A stretch of 64,000 bases of DNA, taken from Arthrobacter sp. H35-D1 (GTDB lineage Bacteria; Actinomycetota; Actinomycetes; Actinomycetales; Micrococcaceae). Made by a program: the position numbers and the translations under genes. The stretch spans positions 182,604 through 246,603 of the forward strand of contig NZ_JASISP010000002.1 in the NCBI RefSeq assembly GCF_030063185.1. Direction: 5' to 3'. Positions 37,258-45,623 of the stretch are shown here, piece after piece (position 1 is the first letter of the stretch; each line of letters starts with the position of its first letter). The notes beneath the pieces were generated by a model that saw only the letters and a program-made list of their open reading frames with translations, was not told where the DNA came from and did not search any database.

Positions 37258-38451
37258 ATGAATAAACGCCCCGGCCAGCCTGCCAGCCAGAGGCCCCGGC
37301 CAGGGTCGCAATCAGCACTGCGCCACCACAACGAACAACTCGTCATAGCCATGCTGCTCGAGCAACGCACGCTGTCCCAAGCAGAACTTGCCCGGGCCAC
37401 CGGCCTGTCCACGGCCACCATTTCCAACATCGTCAAGGCACTGTGCGCCCGCGGCATGGCCACCACACGTCCCACCACAAGTTCCGGTCGACGCGCCGTG
37501 GCCGTTTCGCTGCTGGACTCCCCCGACGTTGCCGTGGGCATTGACTTTGGCCGCAGCCACGTGCGCTTGGTGCTGGCCAGTCCCGGCAACAAGCTGAAAG
37601 CCGAGCGTTTTGCGCCGCTTCCCGTGGGCCATCTGGCCGCGGACAGCATCGCGAGCGCCGCCGTCCTGCTGGAAGAAGCATTGGCAGAATCGGGGATATC
37701 CCGCAGTCGCGTGATCGGTGCGGGTGTAGGCATTCCAGGACCCATCGACCACAAAACGGGCACTGTCATTCGTGGCGCCATCCTGCCCGAATGGGTGGGC
37801 GTCAACATTGTTTCCCAACTCGAGCACGCGTTGGCGATGCCAGTCCTTGTCGACAACGACGCCAATCTGGGCGCACTGGCGCAAATCACGTGGGGCGATC
37901 ACCGTTCAGCCAAGGACCTGGTGTTCCTGAAGATCGGCAGTGGCATCGGCGCCGGCTTGATCCTCAATGGCGCCCCCTACTACGGCCACACGGGAATCAC
38001 GGGGGAAATCGGCCACTCGACCATCTATGACCAAGGCCTGGTGTGCCGCTGCGGAAACCGGGGCTGCCTTGAAACCGTGGCCTCAACCGCCGTCATGATT
38101 GACCTTCTGAGTCGCGGCGAACCCACACCCCTCACAGTTCCCGGCATCATCGACCGCGCCAATTCGGGCGACGCGGCCACTCTGCGCGTCATTGACGATG
38201 CCGGCATGGCTGTCGGAAAGGCGGTGGCCAATGTCGCCAATATGATCAACCCGGAAATTATTGTGGTGGGCGGACCCCTTGCCGCGTTGGGCGAAGTGTT
38301 GCTGGCCCCCATACGCCGCGGGCTGGTGCGCCATGCGGTGCCGGCCATTGGCCACGGGACGGCCGTTGTCATGTCATCACTGGGAGATCGGGCCGAGGCC
38401 CTCGGCGCACTCTCGCTGGCCCTGGGCCAAAACCCGGACTGGCAGCGTTAG
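37258..38451 (+). CDS. ROK-family transcriptional regulator
   Basis: A 397-residue repressor with an N-terminal winged helix (LSQAELARATGLSTATISNIVKAL, residues ~39-62) and a C-terminal ROK sugar-kinase-like domain. That domain shows GIDFGRSHVRLVLA, GAGVGIPGPID, LVDNDANLGA, GSGIGAGLILNG and the zinc motif HSTIYDQGLVCRCGNRGCLE. ROK repressors bind sugars or phosphosugars and control carbohydrate operons. The ABC sugar importer downstream with a matching operator-like motif is the likely target. Confidence 0.94.
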   Translation: MNKRPGQPASQRPRPGSQSALRHHNEQLVIAMLLEQRTLSQAELARATGLSTATISNIVKALCARGMATTRPTTSSGRRAVAVSLLDSPDVAVGIDFGRSHVRLVLASPGNKLKAERFAPLPVGHLAADSIASAAVLLEEALAESGISRSRVIGAGVGIPGPIDHKTGTVIRGAILPEWVGVNIVSQLEHALAMPVLVDNDANLGALAQITWGDHRSAKDLVFLKIGSGIGAGLILNGAPYYGHTGITGEIGHSTIYDQGLVCRCGNRGCLETVASTAVMIDLLSRGEPTPLTVPGIIDRANSGDAATLRVIDDAGMAVGKAVANVANMINPEIIVVGGPLAALGEVLLAPIRRGLVRHAVPAIGHGTAVVMSSLGDRAEALGALSLALGQNPDWQR

Positions 38452-38513
38452 CACGGCCCGGCCCCGCAGCAATTGCATCTCGATACGCCGTTACCATTCC
38501 GTTGCGTTAAATA

Positions 38514-38541
38514 GTTGACTGCAACTAGTGATGCAGGTAAC
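38514..38541 (+). promoter_or_regulatory. Operator-like inverted repeat before the sugar ABC operon
   Basis: GTTGACTGCA (38514-38523) and TGCAGGTAAC (38532-38541) form an inverted repeat matching at 8 of 10 positions, with an 8-base spacer ACTAGTGA. TTGACT doubles as a likely -35 box. The motif resembles the one preceding the ROK gene. About 70 bases remain to the SBP start. Confidence 0.55.
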
Positions 38542-38611
38542 TTTTGTTAGGTGCGAGTTTCCATCTGCACGCAGATCATCATTTTCGAACAATAATTCAC
38601 GGAGGATATAC

Positions 38612-39901
38612 ATGCGACGTCGTCTATCGTTGCTTGCCGGAGTTGCAGCGCTGGGTCTGACCCTGGCGGGTTGCGGCGGCGGCGGCGACACCGCCAGCGA
38701 AAACTCAAATGCCAAGGATGCCACCGGAGACGTCGGCGTCTTCACCTGGTGGGCCGACGGCTCCGAAAAGGCCGGCCTGGATGCCCTGGTAAAAGTCTTC
38801 GGCACTGACTACCCGAACGTCAGCTTTGACAACCTTGCCGTGGCCGGTGGCGCAGGCTCGCAGGCCAAGAGTGTTTTGGCTGCCCAGCTCAAGGCCGGCA
38901 ACCCGCCGGATTCCTTCCAGGCCCACGCAGGTGCCGAGTTGCAGGACTACATCGACGCCGACCAGCTCGAGGATCTCAGCAGCTTCTACAAGGACAACGA
39001 CCTCACGTCGCAGTTCCCCGCGGACCTGATAGACCGCTTGACAGTTGACGGCAAGATCTACTCCGTTCCCTCCAACATCCACCGCGCCAACGTGGTTTGG
39101 GCCAACGTTGAGGTTCTGAAGAAGGCCGGCGTGGATCCGAAAAAGCCGGCTGAAGACCTCGATGGCTGGTTTGCCGACATGGACAAGATCAAGGCCTCCG
39201 GCGCGATCCCCCTGGCAGTTGCGGGTTCCTGGACCCAGGTCCAGCTGTTCGAAAACATTCTCCTCTCCAGCCTTGGCGCCGACGGCTACAACGGCCTGTG
39301 GGATGGCAAAACGGATTGGAAGAGTGCTGAAGTAACGACAGCCATCAAGGCTTACGAGAAGGCCCTCTCCTACACCAACACTGACCGCGACTCACTCAGC
39401 GACTGGGCTCCGGCCACGCAGCTGGTCCAGGACGGGGCAGCAGCCTACAACGTCATGGGCGACTGGGCGGAAGCCAAGTTTGCCCAGGACGGCAACAAGC
39501 CCGGCGTTGACTACGTCTACTTCCCGACACCGGGAACCGCAGGCGTCTTCGACTTCCTGGCCGACTCCTTCACCTTGCCCAAGGGTGCCCCCAATCCGGG
39601 CGGCGCCAAAGCGTGGCTGACGACGATCGGTTCGGCCGAAGGCCAGGCCGCGTTCAACAAGGTCAAGGGTTCCATCCCGGCCAACACCACGGCAAAGACG
39701 GACGACTTCTCCGAGTACCAGAAGAGCGCCATCAAGGACTTTAGCCAGGACACGATTGTTTCCTCGCTGGCCCACGGTGCAGCTGTTCCGGTGGCCTGGT
39801 TGAACGAGCTGAGCACCGCCGTCAACAAGTTCGGCGGCGACAGCAATATTGAAGAACTGCAGAATTCCGCTGCAGACACTGCGAAGAAGTTCGCCAAGTA
39901 A
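38612..39901 (+). CDS. Sugar ABC transporter substrate-binding lipoprotein
   Basis: A 429-residue family 1 (maltose/oligosaccharide-type) solute-binding lipoprotein. ATG 38612 follows GGAGGA. The signal MRRRLSLLAGVAALGLTLAGC gives a clean lipobox LAGC. The mature part has VFTWWADGSEKAGLDALVKVF and QAGNPPDSF-like AQLKAGNPPDSFQAHAG, typical of the family. The ligand is not readable; glucose/mannose-type binders share this look. It is the first gene of an SBP-permease-permease operon without its own ATPase, which is normal where a shared MsiK-like ATPase serves several importers. Confidence 0.93.
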   Translation: MRRRLSLLAGVAALGLTLAGCGGGGDTASENSNAKDATGDVGVFTWWADGSEKAGLDALVKVFGTDYPNVSFDNLAVAGGAGSQAKSVLAAQLKAGNPPDSFQAHAGAELQDYIDADQLEDLSSFYKDNDLTSQFPADLIDRLTVDGKIYSVPSNIHRANVVWANVEVLKKAGVDPKKPAEDLDGWFADMDKIKASGAIPLAVAGSWTQVQLFENILLSSLGADGYNGLWDGKTDWKSAEVTTAIKAYEKALSYTNTDRDSLSDWAPATQLVQDGAAAYNVMGDWAEAKFAQDGNKPGVDYVYFPTPGTAGVFDFLADSFTLPKGAPNPGGAKAWLTTIGSAEGQAAFNKVKGSIPANTTAKTDDFSEYQKSAIKDFSQDTIVSSLAHGAAVPVAWLNELSTAVNKFGGDSNIEELQNSAADTAKKFAK

Positions 39902-39917
39902 TAACCGCTGTCAGGTC

Positions 39918-39952
39918 GGGGGCGGTCGCAACAATCACGTTGCGCCGCCCCC
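39918..39952 (+). terminator. Hairpin between the sugar SBP gene and its permeases
   Basis: GGGGGCGG-T-CGCAAC pairs with GTTGCGCCGCCCCC, one bulged base, six-base loop. There is no T-run. It mirrors the hairpins behind the BMP and livK genes and is likely to set SBP excess. Confidence 0.72.
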
Positions 39953-39992
39953 AACCCATGCGGTCCCGATTTTCTTCGGAAGGAGGCAAACT

Positions 39993-40898
39993 ATGTTAAA
40001 ACGCGTAAAAACATGGGGCCCCGGCGTATTGCTGCTGGCCCCCACCATCATTCTGGTGGGCGTCTTCGTCTACTGGCTCATCATTGAGAACTTCCGTGTC
40101 AGCCTGACCAACCAGCACACGGCCAAGCCCAGCAACAAGTATGTTGGCTTTGAGAACTACACAAACCTTTTGGCAGATCCAAATTTCCAGCACTCGCTGT
40201 GGAACCTGCTCATCCTGACCATCGTCTTCCTCGGCGGCACACTGATCTTCGGCTTCCTGTGGGCCTGGATCCTGGAACAGCCAGCCAAGGGCGAAGGCTT
40301 CTTCCGCTCGGTGTACCTTTTTCCCATGTCTGTCTCCTTCATCGCCTCCGGCGTTGTCTGGCGCTGGCTGCTCTCCAGCCTGCAAACAACCCAGCCCGGC
40401 GGAGAACGCACCACGGGCTTGAACCGCCTGCTCGACAGCGTTGGCCTCGGCGCACTGCAAAACGACTGGTGGTCCAACCCCACGTGGGGCATTGCCGCCA
40501 TTGCCCTCCCGGCCGTCTGGCAACTTTCCGGCTACGTCATGGCCCTCTTCCTTGCCGGCTTCCGCGGCATCCCCGACGAGCTGCGCGAAGCCGCACGCAT
40601 CGACGGTTGCACCGAATGGAAGCTGTACCGCCACGTGATCTTCCCGCAGCTGAGCCCGGTCATGCTCTCCGCCATCATTATTATCGGCCACATGTCCCTG
40701 AAACTCTTTGACTTGATCCGCGCCATCGTCCCGGATGCCAACACCTATGACGTGCAGGTTCCTGCAACGATGATGTGGGTCAAGTACATTGGCAGCGACT
40801 ACGCCGATGCCGCCGCCATTGGAACCATTCTGCTGGTGCTCGTGGCCCTGGTCGTCATCCCCTACCTCTGGTACACCTCACGAGCGGAGAAGCGCTAA
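39993..40898 (+). CDS. Sugar ABC transporter permease (MalF type)
   Basis: A 301-residue inner-membrane permease with six hydrophobic helices. The EAA loop contacting the ATPase is visible as ELREAARIDGCTEWKLYRHVIFPQL. ATG 39993 follows AAGGAGG. It ends in TAATG overlap with the second permease. Works with the adjacent SBP and permease; the ATPase is encoded elsewhere. Confidence 0.95.
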   Translation: MLKRVKTWGPGVLLLAPTIILVGVFVYWLIIENFRVSLTNQHTAKPSNKYVGFENYTNLLADPNFQHSLWNLLILTIVFLGGTLIFGFLWAWILEQPAKGEGFFRSVYLFPMSVSFIASGVVWRWLLSSLQTTQPGGERTTGLNRLLDSVGLGALQNDWWSNPTWGIAAIALPAVWQLSGYVMALFLAGFRGIPDELREAARIDGCTEWKLYRHVIFPQLSPVMLSAIIIIGHMSLKLFDLIRAIVPDANTYDVQVPATMMWVKYIGSDYADAAAIGTILLVLVALVVIPYLWYTSRAEKR

Positions 40899-41791
40899 TG
40901 TCCACCGCCACAGTGAAAAACAACAGGCGCCTGCGTTCAGCGCAGGACATGGCCTCGGATGCCAAGCGCACCACGAAACGCCGCATCAACCGCACCCTGA
41001 AGTATGCGCTGCTGATCTTCTTTGTCATCGTGATCCTGCTGCCCGCCTACGTTTTAGTCATCACCAGTTTCAAGGGAACAGCCGACGCCGACCCCTCACG
41101 GGCATGGTACCTTCCCGAAGTGTGGGAAACCGGAGGCTGGGTCAAGGCCTGGACCACCCTGGCCCCGTCCTTGGGACGCACCGTCATGCTCGTGGTGCCC
41201 TCGGCGCTGCTCTCGGCCTTCCTGGGCTCCATCAACGGCTACGTGCTCGCCAAGTGGAGGTTCCCCGGAGCCAACATCGTCTTCACCTTGATCCTGTTCG
41301 GCATGTTCATCCCCTACCAGGCAGTCATGATCCCGCTGACCCAGCTGGTCAGCAACCTCGGCGTGCCCCAGGGCGTCCCGTCACTGATGCTGTTGCACAT
41401 TGTCTATGGCCTGCCGATTTGCACGCTGATCTTCCGCAACTACTATGCCTCCGTTCCCGATGAACTCATCGAGGCTTCCCGCATGGACGGCGCCGGAATT
41501 CTGCGCACCTACGGCTCGGTGATCTTCCCCCTTTCCGCCCCCGGCTTTGTCGTGGTGCTGATCTGGCAGTTCACCTCCGCCTGGAACGACTACCTCTTTG
41601 CCGCCTTCTTCTCCTCCGGCCGCAACGGCCCGGTGACGATCGCGCTGTCGTTCCTGGCCGGCGGCCAACTCACCGACTACGCCGCCTCCATGGCTGGTGC
41701 GCTCATCGCTTCCGTTCCCACCCTCATTGTCTACATCTTGTTGGGCAAGTACTTTGTGGGCGGTTTGATGAGCGGTTCCGTCAAGGGCTAA
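40898..41791 (+). CDS. Sugar ABC transporter permease (MalG type)
   Basis: A 297-residue permease, six helices, preceded by a ~35-residue basic cytosolic N-terminus. The EAA loop is ELIEASRMDGAGILRTYGSVIFPL and the C-terminal QLTDYAASMAGALIASVPTLIVYILLGKYFVGGL is family-typical. The ATG overlaps the preceding stop. Its own stop codon lies in the loop of a strong hairpin (41773-41807). Confidence 0.95.
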   Translation: MSTATVKNNRRLRSAQDMASDAKRTTKRRINRTLKYALLIFFVIVILLPAYVLVITSFKGTADADPSRAWYLPEVWETGGWVKAWTTLAPSLGRTVMLVVPSALLSAFLGSINGYVLAKWRFPGANIVFTLILFGMFIPYQAVMIPLTQLVSNLGVPQGVPSLMLLHIVYGLPICTLIFRNYYASVPDELIEASRMDGAGILRTYGSVIFPLSAPGFVVVLIWQFTSAWNDYLFAAFFSSGRNGPVTIALSFLAGGQLTDYAASMAGALIASVPTLIVYILLGKYFVGGLMSGSVKG

Positions 41792-41807
41792 CCCCTTGAC
41801 GGAACCG
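41773..41807 (+). terminator. Hairpin with the permease stop codon in its loop
   Basis: Perfect 15-bp arms CGGTTCCGTCAAGGG (41773-41787) and CCCTTGACGGAACCG (41793-41807) flank a 5-base loop CTAAC that contains the TAA stop. No T-run follows; a second, stronger hairpin lies 57 bases on. Confidence 0.8.
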
Positions 41808-41863
41808 CCGCCCTGAGGAAGCAGCGCACTGAAGAAGCACAGCTCAAGGCGGCTTCACTGCCC

Positions 41864-41908
41864 AAGGCCCCGTCCGGCGTCGTCCATCACGACGCCGGAC
41901 GGGGCCTT
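41864..41908 (+). terminator. Main terminator of the sugar ABC operon
   Basis: Twenty-base arms at 41864-41883 and 41889-41908 are perfectly complementary with a CCATC loop, ending in TTTC. The A/T edges allow both orientations; it also faces the convergent AlkD-like gene. Confidence 0.88.
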
Positions 41909-42039
41909 TCGCGTCCCACCCGCCTTCCGGCGCCGGAGCCACAGTTGCGTTTCCCGGGCCACTTAGCCACCGCCGGCAACAAAGCGATACAACCCGGCGC
42001 CAATGCAGCGGGCAACGGCACTGCGCTGCCACATGCCTT

Positions 42040-42729
42040 TCATGCGCCCCTCTGCGCGGCACCTTTGCGGCGCACCATCTCGTTGATCCACAGTGGTGCG
42101 AAGGGTGAGGTGCAGTTCGGCGGCGTTGGGTAGTCCTTGAGTACCTCCAGGCGCTCACCAATGCCGACTGCGCGACCACGATGCTCCGGGTGCTCGATGC
42201 CGATCTGCGCCAACGTGTTGTTCATGGCCCACTGCAGCCGTTCCGGGGCGTCCTTCAGCTGCACTTCAATGGTGTCCAGCAGCTCAGTGAAGTCAAGGCC
42301 TGTCGGATTTTTCACCACCCGCTCCGCTGTCAGCGCCCATCCCGCGCTGGCGACCACTGGATCCGGGTCGGTGAACCAGCGCCGGCGCAGTGCCTCGGCA
42401 TGCGGGCTCTTCTTCACCACATAGTTCACCAACCAGTCATTCACCTCGGGACTCCGCCCCTCCCGCACCATGGCGTCCAGCTGGTCCTGGCCAAAATCCT
42501 TCGGCCGGCAGACCAGCAGTGCCAGGAGCCTGGCCGCGGTATCGCCGGTGGACCAGAGTTCACAGGCCAGTTCCTGCTGCGTTTTCAGCCGCTTGGCCAC
42601 CGCGCGCAACCTGCCCAGGTTCACCCCGTGGTCATCTCCGTGCCGCTCGTTGACAGCCCGGACCTTGGGGTTCTCGAGGGCGGCCAGCTCGGCCAACAGT
42701 CCATCCACGGTTTCATTCACTGCAGGCAT
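42040..42729 (-). CDS. AlkD-like DNA alkylation repair (HEAT-repeat) protein
   Basis: A 229-residue all-helical protein of the DNA_alkylation family, which includes the AlkC/AlkD glycosylases that excise alkylated bases. The family stretch VNLGRLRAVAKRLKTQQELACELW, then NDWLVNYVVKKSPHAEALRRRW and DPDPVVASAGWALTAERV are clear. The end LEVLKDYPTPPNCTSPFAPLWI is characteristic of the actinobacterial branch. ATG 42729 has AGGAG six bases upstream; ATG 42759 is less likely. Diverges from the oxidoreductase gene. Activity in this branch is inferred from the family only. Confidence 0.85.
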   Translation of the reverse strand: MPAVNETVDGLLAELAALENPKVRAVNERHGDDHGVNLGRLRAVAKRLKTQQELACELWSTGDTAARLLALLVCRPKDFGQDQLDAMVREGRSPEVNDWLVNYVVKKSPHAEALRRRWFTDPDPVVASAGWALTAERVVKNPTGLDFTELLDTIEVQLKDAPERLQWAMNNTLAQIGIEHPEHRGRAVGIGERLEVLKDYPTPPNCTSPFAPLWINEMVRRKGAAQRGA

Positions 42730-42841
42730 CCGATGCTCCTGTCCATCTCCAGTGGTCATCTCTTGTGGCCAAAGCCTATCCGCACCCGTGGCGAGCCGTC
42801 ATGGTCCGCGGGATGGGGATGGTTGCTGGCAGAATTGCGGC

Positions 42842-43939
42842 ATGAGCATCCAACGTTTTGTCGGCCGGCCCGACTGGTACACCACTTTCAACCCCGAAAC
42901 CCTTGCCACCACCGGCACTGCCCTGCGATGGGGCGTTGTGGCCACCGGAAACATCGCCGCCACCGTCACCGCGGACCTGGCCCTCTTGGAGGATGCCGTG
43001 CTGCAGGCCGTCAGTTCCCGCAGGGCCGGGACCGCCGCCGAATTTGCGGAAAGTTTCGGCTTTGCCAGCCACTACTACGACGGCGGACCCGACGGCACGA
43101 GTCCTGCCGGCTACCTTCAGTTGATGGCCGACCCCGCCGTGGACGTGGTGTACATTGCCACCCCGCACGCTGCGCACTACGATATCGCCAAGGCCGCCCT
43201 TGATGCAGGCAAACACGTCTTGTGTGAGAAGGCGCTGACCATCACCGCCGCCGAAGCCCGCGCCCTGATCGCCCTGGCGCGGGAACGGAAGCTGTTCCTC
43301 ATGGAGGCCGTCTGGGCCAGGTTCGTGCCGGGCTTCCAGCGGGCGTTGGAGATTCTGGAATCCGGTGAGATCGGCCAGGTGAAGTGGGTGCGCGCCGACC
43401 TCGGTTTCCCGGCACCGCAGGATGATTCCGCCCGCATCTGGGCCCCTGCCGACGGCGGCGGCGCACTCCTTGACATCAGCGTGTACCCGCTGTTGTGGGC
43501 GTGGGGGACGCTGGGCCGCCCCGACTCGGTCGCCGCCACGGCCGAGTTGACGGCGCTGGGCGTGGACTCCCAAAACACCCTGACGCTCAGCTATGCCAAC
43601 GGCGCCCAGGCCCAACTGATCAGCTACCTGTCCTCGCATGGGCCGCGGGTTGCCTCGGTGTCTGGCACTGAGGGGTATTTGGAGACGATCGGCTCCGTCA
43701 ACAACCCCACGGGCCTGCGGATCTGCGCCGGCTGGGACAACGAACGGGTGGAAATGTTCGAGCACCCCGGCAGTGGCTACACCTACCAGCTGCGCGAAGT
43801 GACCCGTTGCATCCAAGGGGGGTTGACGGAAAGCGCCACCATGGGGCTGGATGATTCCTTGGCCATCATGGAACTCTTCGACGACGCCCGCCGCCAGATG
43901 GGCGTCAGCTACGCCAACGACTCCCGCACCGACCTGTAG
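42842..43939 (+). CDS. Gfo/Idh/MocA-family oxidoreductase
   Basis: A 365-residue NAD(P)-dependent oxidoreductase. The Rossmann start is LRWGVVATGNIAATVTADL. VDVVYIATPHAAHYDIAKAALDAGKHVLCEKALT carries the conserved EKA (EKP-type) lysine, and the C-terminal domain has DGGGALLDISVYPLLWA. The substrate is usually a sugar, inositol or diol derivative and cannot be fixed here. Family A repeat A2 begins eight bases after the stop. Confidence 0.93.
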   Translation: MSIQRFVGRPDWYTTFNPETLATTGTALRWGVVATGNIAATVTADLALLEDAVLQAVSSRRAGTAAEFAESFGFASHYYDGGPDGTSPAGYLQLMADPAVDVVYIATPHAAHYDIAKAALDAGKHVLCEKALTITAAEARALIALARERKLFLMEAVWARFVPGFQRALEILESGEIGQVKWVRADLGFPAPQDDSARIWAPADGGGALLDISVYPLLWAWGTLGRPDSVAATAELTALGVDSQNTLTLSYANGAQAQLISYLSSHGPRVASVSGTEGYLETIGSVNNPTGLRICAGWDNERVEMFEHPGSGYTYQLREVTRCIQGGLTESATMGLDDSLAIMELFDDARRQMGVSYANDSRTDL

Positions 43940-43946
43940 CCCACCC

Positions 43947-44056
43947 GACGCTCCTGCACCTTTCGGGGCTTTTCCCAAGACCCTCCTGCACCTTTCGGGG
44001 CCAAACGCGAAACGCTCCTGCAGTGGACTGCAGGAGCGTTTCCGATATCAGTGCAG
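43947..44056. repeat. Family A dispersed palindrome, copy A2
   Basis: Two direct copies of CTCCTGCACCTTTCGGGGC (from 43951 and 43983) precede a perfect hairpin AACGCTCCTGCA-GTGGAC-TGCAGGAGCGTT (44011-44040). TTTCGGGGCCAAAC, the hairpin and TTTCCGATATCAGTGCAGGA match copy A3 at 54.9 kb over ~65 bases in the same orientation. Copy A1 at 8.9 kb shares the words in a nested form. It follows the oxidoreductase gene. Confidence 0.87.
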
Positions 44057-44368
44057 GACGAAAAATATCCAGCTGTGTGGAGTCACTTGACGCTGAGCGT
44101 GGCTGTTTTCGTTTCGGGAAGATTAATGCCGCCATGGTCGGCCGGAGCGGGTGTGGTGGGTCGGCGGCGGAACCTTCCGGGATCTTTGTCGGAGTAGCCC
44201 TGGAGCACGTGGTTCCATGTTTTCCAGGCTTCCTTTCAGGGCCTGTCGTGAACCTGCGAGGGTGAGAAGAAGGCAATGCCGGAGTGCTTGTCCTTGGTAG
44301 TACACCAGGGCACGTAATCGCCTAGGTGGGCCACAGCCGTCTCGACTTCCTTGCAGACGCGCGGGTAG
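44057..44368. other. Stretch without a recognisable gene, likely IS or gene debris
   Basis: No intact frame with good features is seen between repeat A2 and the transposase remnant. On the - strand a short open stretch ending at 44083 reads like the tail of a protein (ending NLPETKTATLSVK), but it has a stop ~55 codons upstream and no start. It is probably debris from earlier insertions. Confidence 0.5.
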
Positions 44369-44950
44369 CTGATCGCCTGCTACAACCCGCCCCCGGCAGC
44401 GCTCCGTCAACACAAATGCGAAGAACTGTTGAACGTCACCGAAGAGCGGTTGAAAACCATCCAAAAAACAGTGGCCGCGGGCCGGCTCAAAAACGCCGGG
44501 AAAACCGGGGTCAGGGTCGGGAAAACCTTGGGCCAGAACAATATGGCCAAGCACTTCGTCCTCACGATCACCGACACCACCCTGTCTTGGGAAAGGAACC
44601 CGGACACCGTTGCCAGGGAAGCGGATCTGGACGGGATCTACGTCATCCGCACCAGCGTTGACGCAGACACCATGGAAGCCCACGAAGCGGTGCGAGTCTA
44701 CAAGTCGTTGGCGAATGTGGAGAAGATCTTCAAAACACTCAAATCACGGGACCTGTTCATCCGCCCGATCTACCACCACACCGGGACACGTACCCGCTCC
44801 CACGTATTCCTCTGTATGCTCGCCGGGCACCTGACCTGGCACCTACGCGCCGCCCTGGCACCACTGACGTTCACCGATGAAGACCGGCCCGTTCCTACCA
44901 AGACCTGCTGCGCCGCCTGGGCACCAGAACCAGAACCAGGAACACCATGA
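44369..44950 (+). pseudogene. IS1634-type DDE transposase, C-terminal remnant
   Basis: Only the last third of a transposase survives. It reads LIACYNP directly after an in-frame TAG at 44366. The diagnostic block follows: AKHFVLTITDTTLSW, LDGIYVIRTSVDADTMEAHE, then YKSLANVEKIFKTLKSRDLFIRPIYHH and RSHVFLCMLAGHLTWHL. This is the IS1634-family Y-(2)R-(3)E-(6)K region. The N-terminal two thirds with the first catalytic Asp residues is missing, and no terminal inverted repeats were found. It lies at the gntK edge of the hexuronate island. Confidence 0.88.
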
Positions 44951-45005
44951 AAATGGCCGGCACCACCGGCACTTTCGGGCTCCTCGCCACCCCCAGACGC
45001 AAAAA

Positions 45006-45039
45006 CAGGAAAACCCCCGCAAACCCGGGGATCTTCCTG
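45006..45039. terminator. Hairpin after gluconokinase
   Basis: CAGGAA (45006-45011) pairs with TTCCTG (45034-45039), with inner CCCC/GGGG pairing. It lies 18 bases past the end of the hexuronate operon on the - strand. It could be a terminator or a leftover end of the neighbouring insertion element. Confidence 0.5.
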
Positions 45040-45056
45040 TCTCAACTAACGTAACT

Positions 45057-45623
45057 TCAGGCTTGGCCGGTCGGAGCCTCCGAGCCCAACCAAGTCACCG
45101 CATCGGTGGCCAGCTGCTGTGGGCTACTGGCGATGTCGAAGACGCGTCCGGCCTCATCGACACCCAGCTCCTCGAGGGTGACCAGCTGCGAATTGAGCAG
45201 GCTGGCGGGCATGAAATGTCCGGGTCTGACCTGCATGCGCTCGCGCAGCAGTTCCGCCGTCCCGTGCAGGTGCACGAACCGGGCATCCGGTGCTACATTG
45301 CGGATCAGGTCGCGGTACGAACGCTTGAGCGCCGAACATCCGATGACCAGGGTCCGCCCCGCCGCTGCCGCCTCCCCGAGCGAGACGCCAATTTCGCGCA
45401 GCCACGGCTTCCGGTCGTCGTCGTCCAGCGGGATCCCGGCACTCATCTTCTCAATATTGGTCGCGGGGTGCAGGGCATCGCCATCGACGAAGCTTCCGTC
45501 GAGTTCGACGGCGAGCAGACCGCCGACGGTCGTCTTCCCGCAGCCTGAGACCCCCATGACGACCACGCGTTCCCCGGGCGTCGTCCTACGTGTTTCCAGT
45601 GGTTCGCCCCGCACTGCGCTCAC
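45057..45623 (-). CDS. gntK: Gluconokinase
   Basis: A 188-residue P-loop sugar kinase of the GntK type (gluconate to 6-phosphogluconate). Walker A is [44 protein letters not shown] and the lid [13 protein letters not shown] match the family; [29 protein letters not shown] is diagnostic. GTG 45623 overlaps the mannonate dehydratase stop. It is the last gene of the hexuronate operon, in which a 2-keto-3-deoxygluconate kinase would have been expected. Confidence 0.94.
   Translation of the reverse strand: MSAVRGEPLETRRTTPGERVVVMGVSGCGKTTVGGLLAVELDGSFVDGDALHPATNIEKMSAGIPLDDDDRKPWLREIGVSLGEAAAAGRTLVIGCSALKRSYRDLIRNVAPDARFVHLHGTAELLRERMQVRPGHFMPASLLNSQLVTLEELGVDEAGRVFDIASSPQQLATDAVTWLGSEAPTGQA

Noticed and set aside
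44083..44245. - strand open stretch ending in ETKTATLSVK as a gene
   Set aside because: It has an in-frame stop about 55 codons upstream and no start or known motif; kept only as probable debris.
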